The notes: generated from the sequence alone by a model not told the origin. Positions 47,013-56,486 are shown, counted from the stretch's first letter. The stretch is 64,000 bases of DNA from Pseudomonas costantinii (GCF_001870435.1 NZ_MDDR01000034.1:496001-560000), one strand, 5' to 3'. A program made the numbers and translations.

Positions 47013-48683
47013 TTAACTGTCCAGCGCTTTGTATTTCTCACGCAGGTGGTTACGAATCCACACCGCCGACAAGTTAAGCGTGGCGATCACCAGCACCAGC
47101 AACAGCGCAGTGGCGTACACCAACGGTCGTGCGGCTTCAACGTTAGGACTCTGGAAGCCGACGTCATAAATATGGAAGCCCAGGTGCATGATCTTCTGGT
47201 CCAGGTGCAGGTACGGGTAGTTACCGTCCAGTGGCAGCGACGGCGCCAGTTTCACTACACCTACCAGCATCAGCGGCGCCACTTCACCAGCGGCACGGGC
47301 CACGGCGAGAATCATGCCGGTCATCATCGCCGGGCTGGCCATCGGCAGCACAATCTTCCACAGCGTTTCCGCCTTGGTCGCGCCGAGTGCCAGGGAGCCT
47401 TCGCGGACGGTGCGAGGGATCCGCGCCAAGCCTTCTTCGGTGGCCACGATCACCACCGGCACTGCCAGCAGCGCCAGGGTCAGCGAGGCCCACAACAGGC
47501 CCGGGGTACCGAAGGTCGGTGCCGGCAGGGCTTCGGCGAAGAACAAACGGTCGACCGAACCACCCAGCACATACACGAAGAAGCCCAGGCCAAACACGCC
47601 GTAGACAATGGCCGGTACACCCGCCAGGTTGTTTACCGCGATGCGGATCACCCGGGTCAGGGTGTTCTGCTTGGCGTATTCACGCAGGTACACCGCCGCC
47701 AGCACGCCGAACGGGGTCACGATCATCGCCATGATCAGGGTCATCATCACGGTGCCGAAGATGGCCGGGAAAATCCCGCCTTCGGTGTTCGCTTCCCGTG
47801 GGTCATCGCTGAGGAATTCCCAGACCTTGCTGAAGTAGAAGCCGACCTTGGTCATGTAGCCCATGGCGTTCGGCTGGTAGGCGTGCACCACTTTGCCGAT
47901 GCCGATTTCCAGTTCTTTGCCGTTGGCGTCGCGAGCGGTCAGGCTGTCACGATTGAACTGCGTGTGCAGGTCAGCCAGGCGCGCTTCGATGTCCTTGTAG
48001 CGGTTGTTCAGCGCGACGCGGTCACTTTCCATATCTGCCTGGGCGGTGGCGTCAAGCTTGCCTTCCAGCTCCAGCTTGCGACCGTGCAGGCGGATGCGCT
48101 CCAGTCCGGAGTTGATCGCGCCGATATCGGTTTTTTCCAGGCTCTTGAGCTGGGCAGCCAGCTTGTTCACGCGGTCGACACGGGCTTGCAGCTCCGGCCA
48201 CGCCGCTTCGCCTTCGGCAATGACCTTGCCATCCTGCTTGACGTTGACCAGGGTGCCGTAAAAATTGCCCCACTCGCGACGCTCGATGGCCATCAGCTCC
48301 ACCGGCTTGGTCTGGTCTTTCAACCACTCGCCGACGATCCAGGTGAAGTCGTTGCCGTTCAAGTCCCGGTTGCCGACCTTGATCAGCTCGCGGGTCATGA
48401 ATTCCGGGCCTTGGTCCGGCACGGGCAGGCCAGCGCTTTTCAGGCGCTCGCGTGGCACTTCTTCTTTCTGCACCACTTCGCCGATGACGATATGGTTTTC
48501 CTGGCCCGGTACGTTGTAGTTGGCCTGGATCAGGTCGGCCGGCCAGAAGTGGCCCAAACCACGCACCGCAATCACAGCCAGCAAACCAATGGTCATGATG
48601 ACGGCGATGGACACCGCGCCACCGCTGATCCAGACGCCGGGGGCGCCGCTCTTGAACCATCCATTCAGGGAGTTCTGTTTCAC
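47013..48683 (-). CDS. pstA: PstA, phosphate ABC transporter permease (long form)
   Basis: 556 residues from a GTG, longer than the 296-residue E. coli PstA. One N-terminal helix (about 20-40) and a large soluble insertion (about 45-265) precede the usual six-helix permease domain, which has RIAVNNLAGVPAIVYGVFGLG and the EAA-like loop REGSLALGATKAETLWKIVLP. The insertion has a coiled-coil stretch (AAQLKSLEKTDIGAIN onward). Long forms are usual in Pseudomonas. It follows pstC by 15 bp. Confidence 0.94.
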   Translation of the reverse strand: MKQNSLNGWFKSGAPGVWISGGAVSIAVIMTIGLLAVIAVRGLGHFWPADLIQANYNVPGQENHIVIGEVVQKEEVPRERLKSAGLPVPDQGPEFMTRELIKVGNRDLNGNDFTWIVGEWLKDQTKPVELMAIERREWGNFYGTLVNVKQDGKVIAEGEAAWPELQARVDRVNKLAAQLKSLEKTDIGAINSGLERIRLHGRKLELEGKLDATAQADMESDRVALNNRYKDIEARLADLHTQFNRDSLTARDANGKELEIGIGKVVHAYQPNAMGYMTKVGFYFSKVWEFLSDDPREANTEGGIFPAIFGTVMMTLIMAMIVTPFGVLAAVYLREYAKQNTLTRVIRIAVNNLAGVPAIVYGVFGLGFFVYVLGGSVDRLFFAEALPAPTFGTPGLLWASLTLALLAVPVVIVATEEGLARIPRTVREGSLALGATKAETLWKIVLPMASPAMMTGMILAVARAAGEVAPLMLVGVVKLAPSLPLDGNYPYLHLDQKIMHLGFHIYDVGFQSPNVEAARPLVYATALLLVLVIATLNLSAVWIRNHLREKYKALDS

Positions 48684-48698
48684 AGACTTCTACCTTTC

Positions 48699-50984
48699 TT
48701 AAAGCGACGAGTATTTCTTGCGCAGACGCTGACGAATCAGCTCGGCGAGGGTGTTCATGATGAAGGTGAACAGCAGCAGCACCAGCGCCGAGAGGAACAG
48801 CACGCGGTAGTGACTACCGCCCACTTCCGACTCCGGCATCTCCACTGCGACGTTGGCCGCGAGCGTTCGCAGGCCTTCGAACAGGTTCATCTCCATCACC
48901 GGGGTGTTACCGGTGGCCATCAACACGATCATGGTCTCGCCGACGGCGCGGCCCATGCCGATCATCAGCGCCGAGAAGATGCCCGGGCTGGCGGTCAGGA
49001 TCACCACACGTGTCATGGTCTGCCACGGCGTGGCACCCAGGGCCAGGGAGCCCAGGGTCAGGCCTCGCGGCACGCTGAACACGGCGTCTTCGGCGATGGA
49101 GTAGATGTTCGGGATCACCGCGAAACCCATAGCCAGGCCAACCACCAGTGCGTTGCGCTGGTCGTAGGTAATCCCCAGGTCGTGGGAGATCCACATGCGC
49201 ATGTCGCCGCCGAAGAACCAGGTTTCCAGATATGGGCTCATGTACAGCGAGAGCCAGCCCACAAACAGAATGACCGGGATCAGGATCGCGCTTTCCCAAC
49301 CATCGGGAACACGCAGGCGGATCGACTCAGGCAAGCGGCTGAACACAAAACCGGCGACCAGGATGCCAATCGGTAACAGCATCAACAGGCTGAAAATCCC
49401 TGGTAGATGCCCTTCGACATACGGCGCCAGGAACAGGCCGGCGAAGAAGCCGAGGATCACCGTCGGCATTGCTTCCATCAGTTCGATCACCGGCTTGACC
49501 TTGCGGCGCAGGCTCGGGGCCATGAAGTAAGCGGTGTAGATCGCGGCGGCAACGGCCAGTGGTGCGGCCAACAGCATGGCGTAGAACGCGGCTTTCAGCG
49601 TACCGAAAGTCAGCGGTGCCAGGCTCATTTTAGGTTCGAAGTCGGTGTTGGCCGCGGTCGATTGCCAGACGTACTTAGGTTCGTCGTAGTTTTCGTACCA
49701 GACCTTGCTCCACAACGCGCTCCACGAGACTTCCGGGTGCGGGTTATCCAGCAACAGCGGTTGCAGCTTGCCGCCGGCTTCGACGATCACACGGTTGGCC
49801 CGTGGTGACATGCCGAACACGCCTTGGCCGTCGACTACCGGGTCTACCAGCAAGGTGCGGTGGGCGGTGCTGTGGAACACGCCAAACTTGCCGGAAGCAT
49901 CGAGGGCGGTGAAGCCTTTCCGACGTTCTTCAGCGGTAATTTCGACGATCGGCGCGGTGCCCATCTGGAAAGTACGGATCTGTTTCAGACGCTGCTCGCC
50001 ATCCGGGTCACGGGCCATGAACCACTGGGCCAGGCCACCCTTGGAGTTACCGACGATCAGCGAGATACCGCCCACCAGCTGGGTGCTGGCTGTGATTTCG
50101 GCGCTGCCATCTTCCAGCAGTTTGTAGCGACCGTTGAGGCTCTTGTCGCGCAGGCTGAATACATCGGCCAAAGCACGGCCGTTGATCACATACAGCCATT
50201 GCTGGCGTGGGTCGATGAAGATCGCCTTCACCGGCTCAGTCATTTGCGGCAGCTCGATACGCTTCTGCTCGCTGGTGACTTCGCCGGTCATCATGTTTTC
50301 TTCGCGGCTCAGGGCCAGCACGTTCAAGTACGAGCCAGCGGAACCTGCCACCACCAGCGACGAGTCGGTGGCGTTGAGCGCGACGTGCTCCAGCGGGCGA
50401 CCCTGCTCGTCGAGGACGATCGGCGTTTCACCGTAAGGGTATTCAATCGCAGGGGTAATGGTTTTCTTGCCGTCCGGGTAGGACACCTTATAAGTGTGGC
50501 GGAACACCAGGGACTGGCCATTGGACAAGCCGAGGATCACCAACGGGCTGCCCGGCTGATCTTCACCGATAGATGCAACGCTTGCGCCAGCGGGTAGCGG
50601 CAGGTCAACACGCTTGAGCTCAGCACCGGTGTCCACATTAAAGAACAGTGCCTGGCCCTTGTCGGAAACCCGCATGGCGACTTGGTTCTGTTCTTCGAGG
50701 GAGATCATCAACGGCTTGCCGGCGTCCTGGATCCACGCAGGCGTCAAAGCCTCTTCCTTGGTCAGCGAAGCACCTTGAAACAAGGGCGCAACGACATAGG
50801 CGAGGAAGAAGAAGATCAGGGTGATGGCGCCGAGGACGGCGAGGCCGCCGATCAACACGTACCAACGGGTCAGGCGATCTTTGAGCGCGCGAATGCGGCG
50901 CTTGCGTTGCAGCTCAGGCGTATTGAAATCAATACGCTTGGGGGGAGAAGTCGTCGTCATGGTGGAATTGGCCAGATCATTCAT
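48699..50984 (-). CDS. pstC: PstC, phosphate ABC transporter permease (long form)
   Basis: 761 residues from the ATG at 50984; a GTG two codons earlier and an ATG at 50960 are alternatives. A helix at about 45-70 is followed by a WD-like soluble insertion of about 370 residues, then the permease domain with ELMEAMPTVILGFFAGLFLAP and the loop RGLTLGSLALGATPWQTMTRVV. It pairs with PstA. A Pho box lies about 23 bp upstream, so it can be transcribed apart from pstS. Confidence 0.93.
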   Translation of the reverse strand: MNDLANSTMTTTSPPKRIDFNTPELQRKRRIRALKDRLTRWYVLIGGLAVLGAITLIFFFLAYVVAPLFQGASLTKEEALTPAWIQDAGKPLMISLEEQNQVAMRVSDKGQALFFNVDTGAELKRVDLPLPAGASVASIGEDQPGSPLVILGLSNGQSLVFRHTYKVSYPDGKKTITPAIEYPYGETPIVLDEQGRPLEHVALNATDSSLVVAGSAGSYLNVLALSREENMMTGEVTSEQKRIELPQMTEPVKAIFIDPRQQWLYVINGRALADVFSLRDKSLNGRYKLLEDGSAEITASTQLVGGISLIVGNSKGGLAQWFMARDPDGEQRLKQIRTFQMGTAPIVEITAEERRKGFTALDASGKFGVFHSTAHRTLLVDPVVDGQGVFGMSPRANRVIVEAGGKLQPLLLDNPHPEVSWSALWSKVWYENYDEPKYVWQSTAANTDFEPKMSLAPLTFGTLKAAFYAMLLAAPLAVAAAIYTAYFMAPSLRRKVKPVIELMEAMPTVILGFFAGLFLAPYVEGHLPGIFSLLMLLPIGILVAGFVFSRLPESIRLRVPDGWESAILIPVILFVGWLSLYMSPYLETWFFGGDMRMWISHDLGITYDQRNALVVGLAMGFAVIPNIYSIAEDAVFSVPRGLTLGSLALGATPWQTMTRVVILTASPGIFSALMIGMGRAVGETMIVLMATGNTPVMEMNLFEGLRTLAANVAVEMPESEVGGSHYRVLFLSALVLLLFTFIMNTLAELIRQRLRKKYSSL

Positions 50985-51006
50985 GCGCACACCCTAGCGA
51001 TCCTGT

Positions 51007-51024
51007 ATGACAGAAAGATGACAA
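51007..51024 (-). promoter_or_regulatory. Pho box upstream of pstC
   Basis: On the minus strand TTGTCAT-CTTT-CTGTCAT matches both 7-bp PhoB half-sites with the correct 4-bp gap. It sits between pstS and pstC, implying a second PhoB-dependent promoter for pstCAB-phoU. Confidence 0.75.
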
Positions 51025-51114
51025 TGCAGTGACGCAAGAAATCCGCCGCGGAGCAGAGCTGGCAGCGGACTAAAAATTAGGAGGCGAGGTCCAGGTCTTA
51101 CAGACCCCGCCTGG

Positions 51115-51147
51115 GCCTTGAACCGTGGCGTAAACCCGGTTCAAGGC
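51115..51147 (-). terminator. Intercistronic hairpin after pstS
   Basis: Perfect 11-bp arms GCCTTGAACCG and CGGTTCAAGGC with an 11-base loop begin 16 bp after the pstS stop. There is no U tract, so it looks like an mRNA-stabilising or partly terminating hairpin that would let pstS be expressed above pstCAB. Confidence 0.65.
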
Positions 51148-51162
51148 AGCTTTACCGAAGGC

Positions 51163-52152
51163 TTACTTGCCGCCTTCTTTCAAACCCAGGTCAGCCAGGG
51201 CCTTGGCGGCAACTTTGGCTGGCAGTGGGATGTAGCCGTCTTTTACGACCACTTCCTGGCCCTGCTTGGACAGAACCAGTTTCACGAACTCAGCTTCCAG
51301 CGGGGCCAGAGGCTTGTTCGGAGCTTTGTTGACGTACACGTAGAGGAAACGCGACAGCGGGTATTTGCCGTTCAGGGCGTTTTCTTCGCTGTCTTCGATG
51401 AAGTCAGTGCTGCCTTTCTTGGCCAGGGCCACAGTCTTCACGCTTGCAGTCTTGTAGCCGATGCCCGAGTAACCGATGCCGTTCAGCGAGGAGCTGATTG
51501 ACTGCACGACCGAAGCCGAGCCTGGTTGTTCGTTCACGTTTGGCTTGTAGTCGCCTTTGCACAGGGCTTCTTCTTTGAAGTAGCCGTAGGTGCCGGATAC
51601 CGAGTTACGACCGAACAGCTGAACTGGCTTGTTGGCCAGGTCGCCGGTCACGCCCAGGTCGCCCCAGGTTTTCACGTCGGCTTTAGCGCCACACAGACGA
51701 GTCGAGGAGAAGATCGCGTCGACTTGTTCCATGGTCAGGTGCTGGATCGGGTTGTCCTTGTGTACGAAGACAGCCAAGGCATCCACAGCAACCGGGATAG
51801 CGGTTGGCTTGTAGCCGTACTTCTGCTCGAAGGCAGCCAGTTCGGTGTCCTTCATCTTGCGGCTCATCGGGCCCAGGTTGGAGGTGCCTTCAGTCAGCGC
51901 AGGTGGCGCGGTGGCGGAGCCAGCGGCTTGAATCTGGATGTTGACGTTCGGGTATTCCTTTTTGTAACCCTCAGCCCACAGGGTCATCAGGTTAGCCAGG
52001 GTATCGGAACCGACGCTGGACAGGTTGCCCGACACACCAGTGGTCTTAACGTAAGCCGGGATTGCCGGATCAACACCAGCGGCCACCGCGTTGGCGGTCG
52101 CAACGCCAGCAGCGACAAAAGTCATTGCCGCCATCAAACGTTTCAGTTTCAT
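51163..52152 (-). CDS. pstS: PstS, periplasmic phosphate-binding protein
   Basis: 329 residues with a signal peptide ending near TANAVAAG. Phosphate-binding loops are seen in SVGSDT, GSATAPPAL and RNSVSGTYGYFKE. AGGAGC precedes the ATG. It delivers phosphate to PstCAB and is normally the most strongly induced gene of the operon; a good Pho box lies about 80 bp upstream. Confidence 0.96.
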   Translation of the reverse strand: MKLKRLMAAMTFVAAGVATANAVAAGVDPAIPAYVKTTGVSGNLSSVGSDTLANLMTLWAEGYKKEYPNVNIQIQAAGSATAPPALTEGTSNLGPMSRKMKDTELAAFEQKYGYKPTAIPVAVDALAVFVHKDNPIQHLTMEQVDAIFSSTRLCGAKADVKTWGDLGVTGDLANKPVQLFGRNSVSGTYGYFKEEALCKGDYKPNVNEQPGSASVVQSISSSLNGIGYSGIGYKTASVKTVALAKKGSTDFIEDSEENALNGKYPLSRFLYVYVNKAPNKPLAPLEAEFVKLVLSKQGQEVVVKDGYIPLPAKVAAKALADLGLKEGGK

Positions 52153-52230
52153 GCCTTGCTCCTAGCAGATAGGGATAGTTGGATCGGGGCCAAGTATCGG
52201 TAGGCCGTGTGAACACTCTATGTCTGGAAT

Positions 52231-52248
52231 ATGACAATTAGATGAAAG
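52231..52248 (-). promoter_or_regulatory. Pho box upstream of pstS
   Basis: On the minus strand CTTTCAT-CTAA-TTGTCAT matches the PhoB direct-repeat consensus closely. A weaker second match, CTGTCAG-GTTT-TTCACAA, lies at 52258-52275. Confidence 0.75.
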
Positions 52249-52381
52249 GCCAGTATTTGTGAAAAACCTGACAGGAAGGAGAAAGATCAATAAATCCGGG
52301 GCTTGCGAGGAGGTTGAAGCGGTTGAAGCGAAGTTTCAGAAACACTCTGTAATCTATGACCGATCCTACACGCCTGGCCGA

Positions 52382-52460
52382 GATCGTTCCCACGCTCCTG
52401 CGTGGGGTCGGGGCGCGGAGCGCCCCAGGCGGCATTCCCACGCAGAGCGTGGGAACGATC
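52382..52460. repeat. REPIN-like palindrome downstream of the MFS gene
   Basis: Outer arms GATCGTTCCCACGCTC... and their inverted copy enclose an inner GGGGCGC/GCGCCCC pair. The arms match the repeat between tssC and hcp. It starts three bases after the MFS stop codon. Confidence 0.85.
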
Positions 52461-52462
52461 AC

Positions 52463-53752
52463 TTAGCGTCCGCGTTTCCACAGATACCCGCCCACCAGCA
52501 TCCCCATCACACACAGCACGGCGACATAGTAAGCAGGGCCCATCGGGCTTTCTTTCATCAGCAGCGACACCGCCAGCGGCGTCAAACCACCAAACACCGC
52601 ATAGGCAACGTTGTAGGAAAACGACAACCCGCTGAAACGCACTACCGGTGGGAAAGCTTTCACCATCACGTAAGGCACCACGCCGATCACACCGACAAAC
52701 AGGCCGGTCAGGGTGTACAGCGGGAAGAGCCAGTTCGGATGGTCGATGAGGCTGTGGTACAGCGTCCACGACGTCGCCAACAACAACAGACAACCGCTGA
52801 CCAGCACGCGACCCGCGCCGAAGCGATCGGCCAGGGCACCGGAGGCGATGCAGCCCAGGCTCAGGGTGACGATAGCCAGGCTGTTGGCTTGCAGCGAAAC
52901 GGTCGGGCTGAAGTGGTAAACGGTCTGCAGCACCGTCGGGGTCATCAGGATAACCACGACAACTCCGGCCGAGAGCAGCCAGGTCAGCAGCATCGACAAC
53001 ACGATGGCGCCACGGTGGTCGCGCAATACCGCGCGCAACGGCAGTTCGGCGGCCAGAGTCTTGCGCTGCTGCATCTCGGCGAAGATCGGCGTTTCATGCA
53101 ACCAGCGGCGCAGGTACACCGAGAGCAGGCCGAACACGCCGCCGAGCAGGAACGGGATACGCCAAGCGTAATCCGAGACCTGCTCAGGGCTATAAGCGGT
53201 GTTGATGGCGGTGGCTACCAATGAACCCAGCAAGATGCCGGCAGTAAGCCCACTGGTCAGGGTGCCGCAGGCGTAGCCAATGTGGCGTGGCGGTACGTGC
53301 TCGGAAACGAACACCCAGGCGCCCGGCACTTCACCGCCAATCGCTGCGCCCTGGATGACGCGCATCAGCAGCAACAGGATCGGCGCCCACAGACCGATCT
53401 GCGCGTACGTCGGCAGCAGACCCATGATCAGGGTCGGCACGGCCATCATGAAGATGCTCAAGGTGAACATTTTCTTGCGACCCAGCAGGTCGCCGAAGTG
53501 CGCCATGATGATGCCGCCCAATGGGCGTGCCAGGTAGCCGGCGGCGAAGATACCGAACGTCTGCATCATGCGCAGCCATTCAGGCATGTCGGCGGGGAAG
53601 AACAGTTTTCCGACCACGGTGGCGAAAAACACGAAAATAATGAAATCGTAGAATTCCAGCGCCCCGCCCAAGGCAGACAGCGACAGGGTTTTGTAGTCGT
53701 TGCGGGTCAGCGGGCGCGAAGGTTGCGCACTGCTTGCAGGCACGGAGGACAT
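52463..53752 (-). CDS. MFS transporter, MHS (metabolite:H+ symporter) type
   Basis: 429 residues from the ATG at 53752; the frame extends upstream to 53929 without family similarity. Twelve hydrophobic helices are visible. The first loop FGDLLGRKKMF is the MFS signature, and ALGGALEFYDFIIFVFFATVVGKLFFP is typical of the MHS subfamily (citrate, ketoglutarate and proline/betaine carriers). The substrate cannot be read from sequence. Confidence 0.88.
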   Translation of the reverse strand: MSSVPASSAQPSRPLTRNDYKTLSLSALGGALEFYDFIIFVFFATVVGKLFFPADMPEWLRMMQTFGIFAAGYLARPLGGIIMAHFGDLLGRKKMFTLSIFMMAVPTLIMGLLPTYAQIGLWAPILLLLMRVIQGAAIGGEVPGAWVFVSEHVPPRHIGYACGTLTSGLTAGILLGSLVATAINTAYSPEQVSDYAWRIPFLLGGVFGLLSVYLRRWLHETPIFAEMQQRKTLAAELPLRAVLRDHRGAIVLSMLLTWLLSAGVVVVILMTPTVLQTVYHFSPTVSLQANSLAIVTLSLGCIASGALADRFGAGRVLVSGCLLLLATSWTLYHSLIDHPNWLFPLYTLTGLFVGVIGVVPYVMVKAFPPVVRFSGLSFSYNVAYAVFGGLTPLAVSLLMKESPMGPAYYVAVLCVMGMLVGGYLWKRGR

Positions 53753-54207
53753 GGCAAGGCTTCTCTTATTAGTCAGAACGGCAAGCCCGTGGTGAAGACG
53801 GGTTTGGCAAGATAGCAAATCGCTTGGAAAAGCACAGCGCTGAGCCATTAACAGCACCAACGGGCAAACTAATCCCGGTTCACGCTTATTTGCTGCAATC
53901 AGAAGCACAGTTGCCGGAAAAAGCCGCATTACAGCTGCGATTTGCCGACCAAATGAGCGCCGGGAGGTCGTCGCGGCGCCAGGGTCTCGATATACTCGGC
54001 CCCTGCAAGCGCCAAACCCGCAGTCTTGAGGGGCTGCTGTGCCAAAACGCCGTTGGGTGCCACCCAGCCGATTTGGCAGAGTTTCCCTTTAGTACGCCTT
54101 ACGAGAAACGCATTGAGCGGTGTATGTTGGTGCTGAAACGTTTTTCTAAAAGACGGCTATCCACTTGAAATACCCATGAAGCGTCACGGGTCAGAGGCAC
54201 CCTCGGC
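53753..54207 (+). other. Intergenic region between the divergent MFS and thioesterase genes
   Basis: 455 bp. A 114-codon frame at 53824-54168 has no family features and no ribosome site, so I do not call it. TATACT at 53990-53995 could be a -10 element on the plus strand, but I see no good -35. No RNA gene is recognisable. Confidence 0.35.
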
Positions 54208-54612
54208 ATGATCGAACTCGAACAAGAAGATCCTATCCCGCAAGGCGATCTCGCCCTGCAAATCACCGCGCTTCCGCGTGAAACCAACGGTTTCGGCGAT
54301 ATCTTCGGCGGCTGGCTGGTCTCGCAGATGGACCTGGCCGGTACCGCAATGGCCAGCAAGGTCGCAGGCGGGCGTGTTGCCACCGTGGCCATTGATCGCA
54401 TGGCGTTCCTGGTGCCGGTAGCGGTGGGTGCTCAACTGTCCTTTTATACCCAGGCCCTGGAAATCGGCCGCAGCTCGATCCAGATGATGGTCGAAGTATG
54501 GAGCGACGACCCGCTGTCCAGCGAATGGCGCAAGGTTACCGAGGCGGTGTTTGTATTCGTCGCCATCGATGGCAGTGGCCGCACACGTTCAGTGCCATCA
54601 CGCGCCCGTTAA
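54208..54612 (+). CDS. Acyl-CoA thioesterase, YciA-like hotdog protein
   Basis: 134 residues, a single hotdog domain. The pattern LPRETNGFGDIFGGWLVSQMDLAGTAMA is the YciA/BACH active-site region, followed by VATVAIDRMAFLVPV and VGAQLSFYTQALEIGRSSI. It hydrolyses acyl-CoA thioesters in the cytoplasm; chain preference cannot be told. The mutarotase gene follows after 56 bp. Confidence 0.88.
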   Translation: MIELEQEDPIPQGDLALQITALPRETNGFGDIFGGWLVSQMDLAGTAMASKVAGGRVATVAIDRMAFLVPVAVGAQLSFYTQALEIGRSSIQMMVEVWSDDPLSSEWRKVTEAVFVFVAIDGSGRTRSVPSRAR

Positions 54613-54668
54613 ACCTCACCGGGTTTTGACGGTCAACTGCCCCATTGCCTGCCATTGAGAGTGTTTGT

Positions 54669-55568
54669 ATGCCTACGCCCCACGTTGAAACCGTGAAACT
54701 GGACGAGCTGGACTGCTGGCGCATTCGCCATAACGGCGCCGAGCTGATGGTGGCCCAGCAGGGCGCGCATATCTTCAGTTACCAGCGCCAGGGCGAACAG
54801 CCGCTGATCTGGCCTAACCCTGAGGCGGTGTTCAAGCAGGGCAAAGGCATTCGTACCGGCGTACCGATCTGCTGGCCGTGGTTTGGTGTATTCGACCGCA
54901 ACCCGCAAAGCGTGAAGGCGATGCGTCAGAGTGAGCAACCCGCCGGCGCCCATGGTTTTGTGCGCACGGCGCGCTGGGAGCTGGCTGCAAGTGAACTCGA
55001 AGGCGAAGCTCTGCGTGTGGACCTGGTGCTACCGGTACCTGCGGGCGGCTTCCCAGGCTGGCCCCATCAGGTCGGCCTGAAACTGAGCCTGCTGCTGGAC
55101 GAGCAACTGCATATCCGCCTGACCAGCTATAACCGTGGCACCGACACCGTGACCCTCAGCCAAGCGCTGCACACCTACTTTGCCGTGAGCGATGTGCGCA
55201 ACGTGCAGGTCGAAGGCCTGGACGGGTTAACGTATATCGATACCGCCGACGGTTGGAACCACAAGCAACAAGCCGGACTGTTGCACTTCACCGCCGAGAC
55301 CGACCGTATCTACCTCGATACGCCCGCGCAGTTGAATATTGTCGATAAAGACTGGCAGCGCCGCATCCAACTCACCAGCCAAGGCTCGAAGTCGACCGTG
55401 ATCTGGAACCCCTGGACCGAACGCGCCAAAGCCTTCGACGACATGGCCGACGATGGCTGGCAGGGCATGCTGTGCATCGAGACGGCGAACGTGCTGGACG
55501 ATGTGATTGCGTTGGCACCCGGTGAAAGCCACACCTTAGGCGTGAGCATCATCGGTATCGCCCTGTAA
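54669..55568 (+). CDS. D-hexose-6-phosphate mutarotase (YeaD-like aldose 1-epimerase)
   Basis: 299 residues from the ATG at 54669. Motifs include GAHIFSYQRQGEQPLIW, GIRTGVPICWPWFG and HGFVRTARWEL, with catalytic-type residues in LSQALHTYFAVSDV and WNPWTERAKAFDDM. It interconverts alpha and beta anomers of hexose 6-phosphates. A REP palindrome lies 12 bp after the stop. Confidence 0.9.
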   Translation: MPTPHVETVKLDELDCWRIRHNGAELMVAQQGAHIFSYQRQGEQPLIWPNPEAVFKQGKGIRTGVPICWPWFGVFDRNPQSVKAMRQSEQPAGAHGFVRTARWELAASELEGEALRVDLVLPVPAGGFPGWPHQVGLKLSLLLDEQLHIRLTSYNRGTDTVTLSQALHTYFAVSDVRNVQVEGLDGLTYIDTADGWNHKQQAGLLHFTAETDRIYLDTPAQLNIVDKDWQRRIQLTSQGSKSTVIWNPWTERAKAFDDMADDGWQGMLCIETANVLDDVIALAPGESHTLGVSIIGIAL

Positions 55569-55580
55569 ACCCAATAAAAA

Positions 55581-55608
55581 TGTGGGAGCGAGCAAACCCG
55601 CTCCCACA
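55581..55608. repeat. REP-type palindrome between convergent mutarotase and DUF3299 genes
   Basis: The 10-bp arms TGTGGGAGCG and CGCTCCCACA have an 8-base loop. Same family as the copy at 26178-26205. It may act as a shared terminator for the converging genes. Confidence 0.8.
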
Positions 55609-55626
55609 GTGGTCATGCGTTGCGCC

Positions 55627-56163
55627 TTAGAGGTCCGACTCTTTGACCGCCCTCACCTTCCCCGCATCCAGCGCGTAGGCCGCATCGGCCAGGTCGTTGT
55701 TGACCTTCTCCACCTTCAGCGTGCCCGTGACCCACAGCGGCGTGTAGATATCATCCAGCTTCAACCCCTTCGGGTAGCGCACCAGCACCAACTGGTTAGG
55801 CGGCGGTGGCGGCACGTGGATGCAAGCGCCTGGGTACGGCACCAGGAAGAACAGCGTACTGCGACCCTTCGCGTCGGTTTCCAAGGGCACCGGGTAGCCG
55901 CCGATGCGGATGTTCTTGCCGTTCATGGCGGCCACGGTCTTGGTGGAGTACATCACCGCGGGCAAGCCTTTGCTTTGCTTCAAGCCACCTTTGTCGGTGA
56001 ACGTGCCTTGGGCTTCGGGGGAGTTGTGGTCGATCTCGGGCATGGCTTCGAGGGCTTTCTGGTCCGAAAGCGGCATCAGCTCGAGCCAATCGGTTTCCGG
56101 CAGTTCGCCAGCGTGTGCCAGGCCAGAGCCCAGTAAGAGGAGAGTCAACAGAAGACGGCGCAT
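55627..56163 (-). CDS. Exported DUF3299 protein
   Basis: 178 residues from the ATG at 56163; the frame goes back to a TTG at 56178. A signal peptide ends near GSGLAHAG. The mature part has VPLETDAKGRSTLFFLVPYPGACIHVPPPPPNQLV and then LWVTGTLKVEK, matching DUF3299 proteins, which are linked by homology to metal or lipoprotein-type periplasmic functions but lack an assigned role. GACIHVPPPP is the most conserved patch. Confidence 0.8.
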   Translation of the reverse strand: MRRLLLTLLLLGSGLAHAGELPETDWLELMPLSDQKALEAMPEIDHNSPEAQGTFTDKGGLKQSKGLPAVMYSTKTVAAMNGKNIRIGGYPVPLETDAKGRSTLFFLVPYPGACIHVPPPPPNQLVLVRYPKGLKLDDIYTPLWVTGTLKVEKVNNDLADAAYALDAGKVRAVKESDL

Positions 56164-56198
56164 GGAGAGGCTCGACAAATACGGAAGCCGAGCATTCT

Positions 56199-56229
56199 AG
56201 CCCTCTGCGCTTGCGAAGCGCAGAGGGCT
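56199..56229. terminator. Strong hairpin between the glsB-like and DUF3299 genes
   Basis: The 14-bp arms AGCCCTCTGCGCTT and AAGCGCAGAGGGCT have a 3-base loop, 11 bp past the glsB-like stop. No clear U tract follows on the minus strand, but the stem is long and perfect. Confidence 0.65.
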
Positions 56230-56240
56230 CAAAGCTTAAA

Positions 56241-56486
56241 TCACTTCTTTTTCAGCAAGCCGTAGATCACCAGCAGCACAATGGCGCCGATCAGCGCGCC
56301 GAAGAAACCTGCGCCTTGACCCGCCTGGTAGATGCCCAGGGCCTGGCCACCGTAGGTGGCGACCAGCGAACCTGCGATACCCAGCAGGATGGTCATGATC
56401 CAGCCCATGCTGTCGTCGCCTGGCTTGAGGAAACGCGCAAGCAGACCGACGATCAGGCCGATAAAGATGGTTCCGATAATACCCAT
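56241..56486 (-). CDS. GlsB/YeaQ/YmgE-family small membrane protein
   Basis: 81 residues from the ATG at 56486 with GAGGG eight bases upstream. Three hydrophobic helices with the Gly-rich pattern GIIGTIFIGLIVGLLARFLKPG, then GWIMTILLGIAGSLVATYGG and GFFGALIGAIVLLVIYGLL. These transglycosylase-associated proteins are stress-linked; their mechanism is not known. Confidence 0.88.
   Translation of the reverse strand: MGIIGTIFIGLIVGLLARFLKPGDDSMGWIMTILLGIAGSLVATYGGQALGIYQAGQGAGFFGALIGAIVLLVIYGLLKKK

Noticed and set aside
46839..49376. 845-codon plus-strand open frame
   Set aside because: Mirror of pstB, pstA and pstC; His/Gln/Arg-rich composition typical of antisense frames in GC-rich DNA.
53824..54168. 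114-codon plus-strand open frame in the MFS-thioesterase gap
   Set aside because: No ribosome site, no family features and uneven composition; treated as non-coding.
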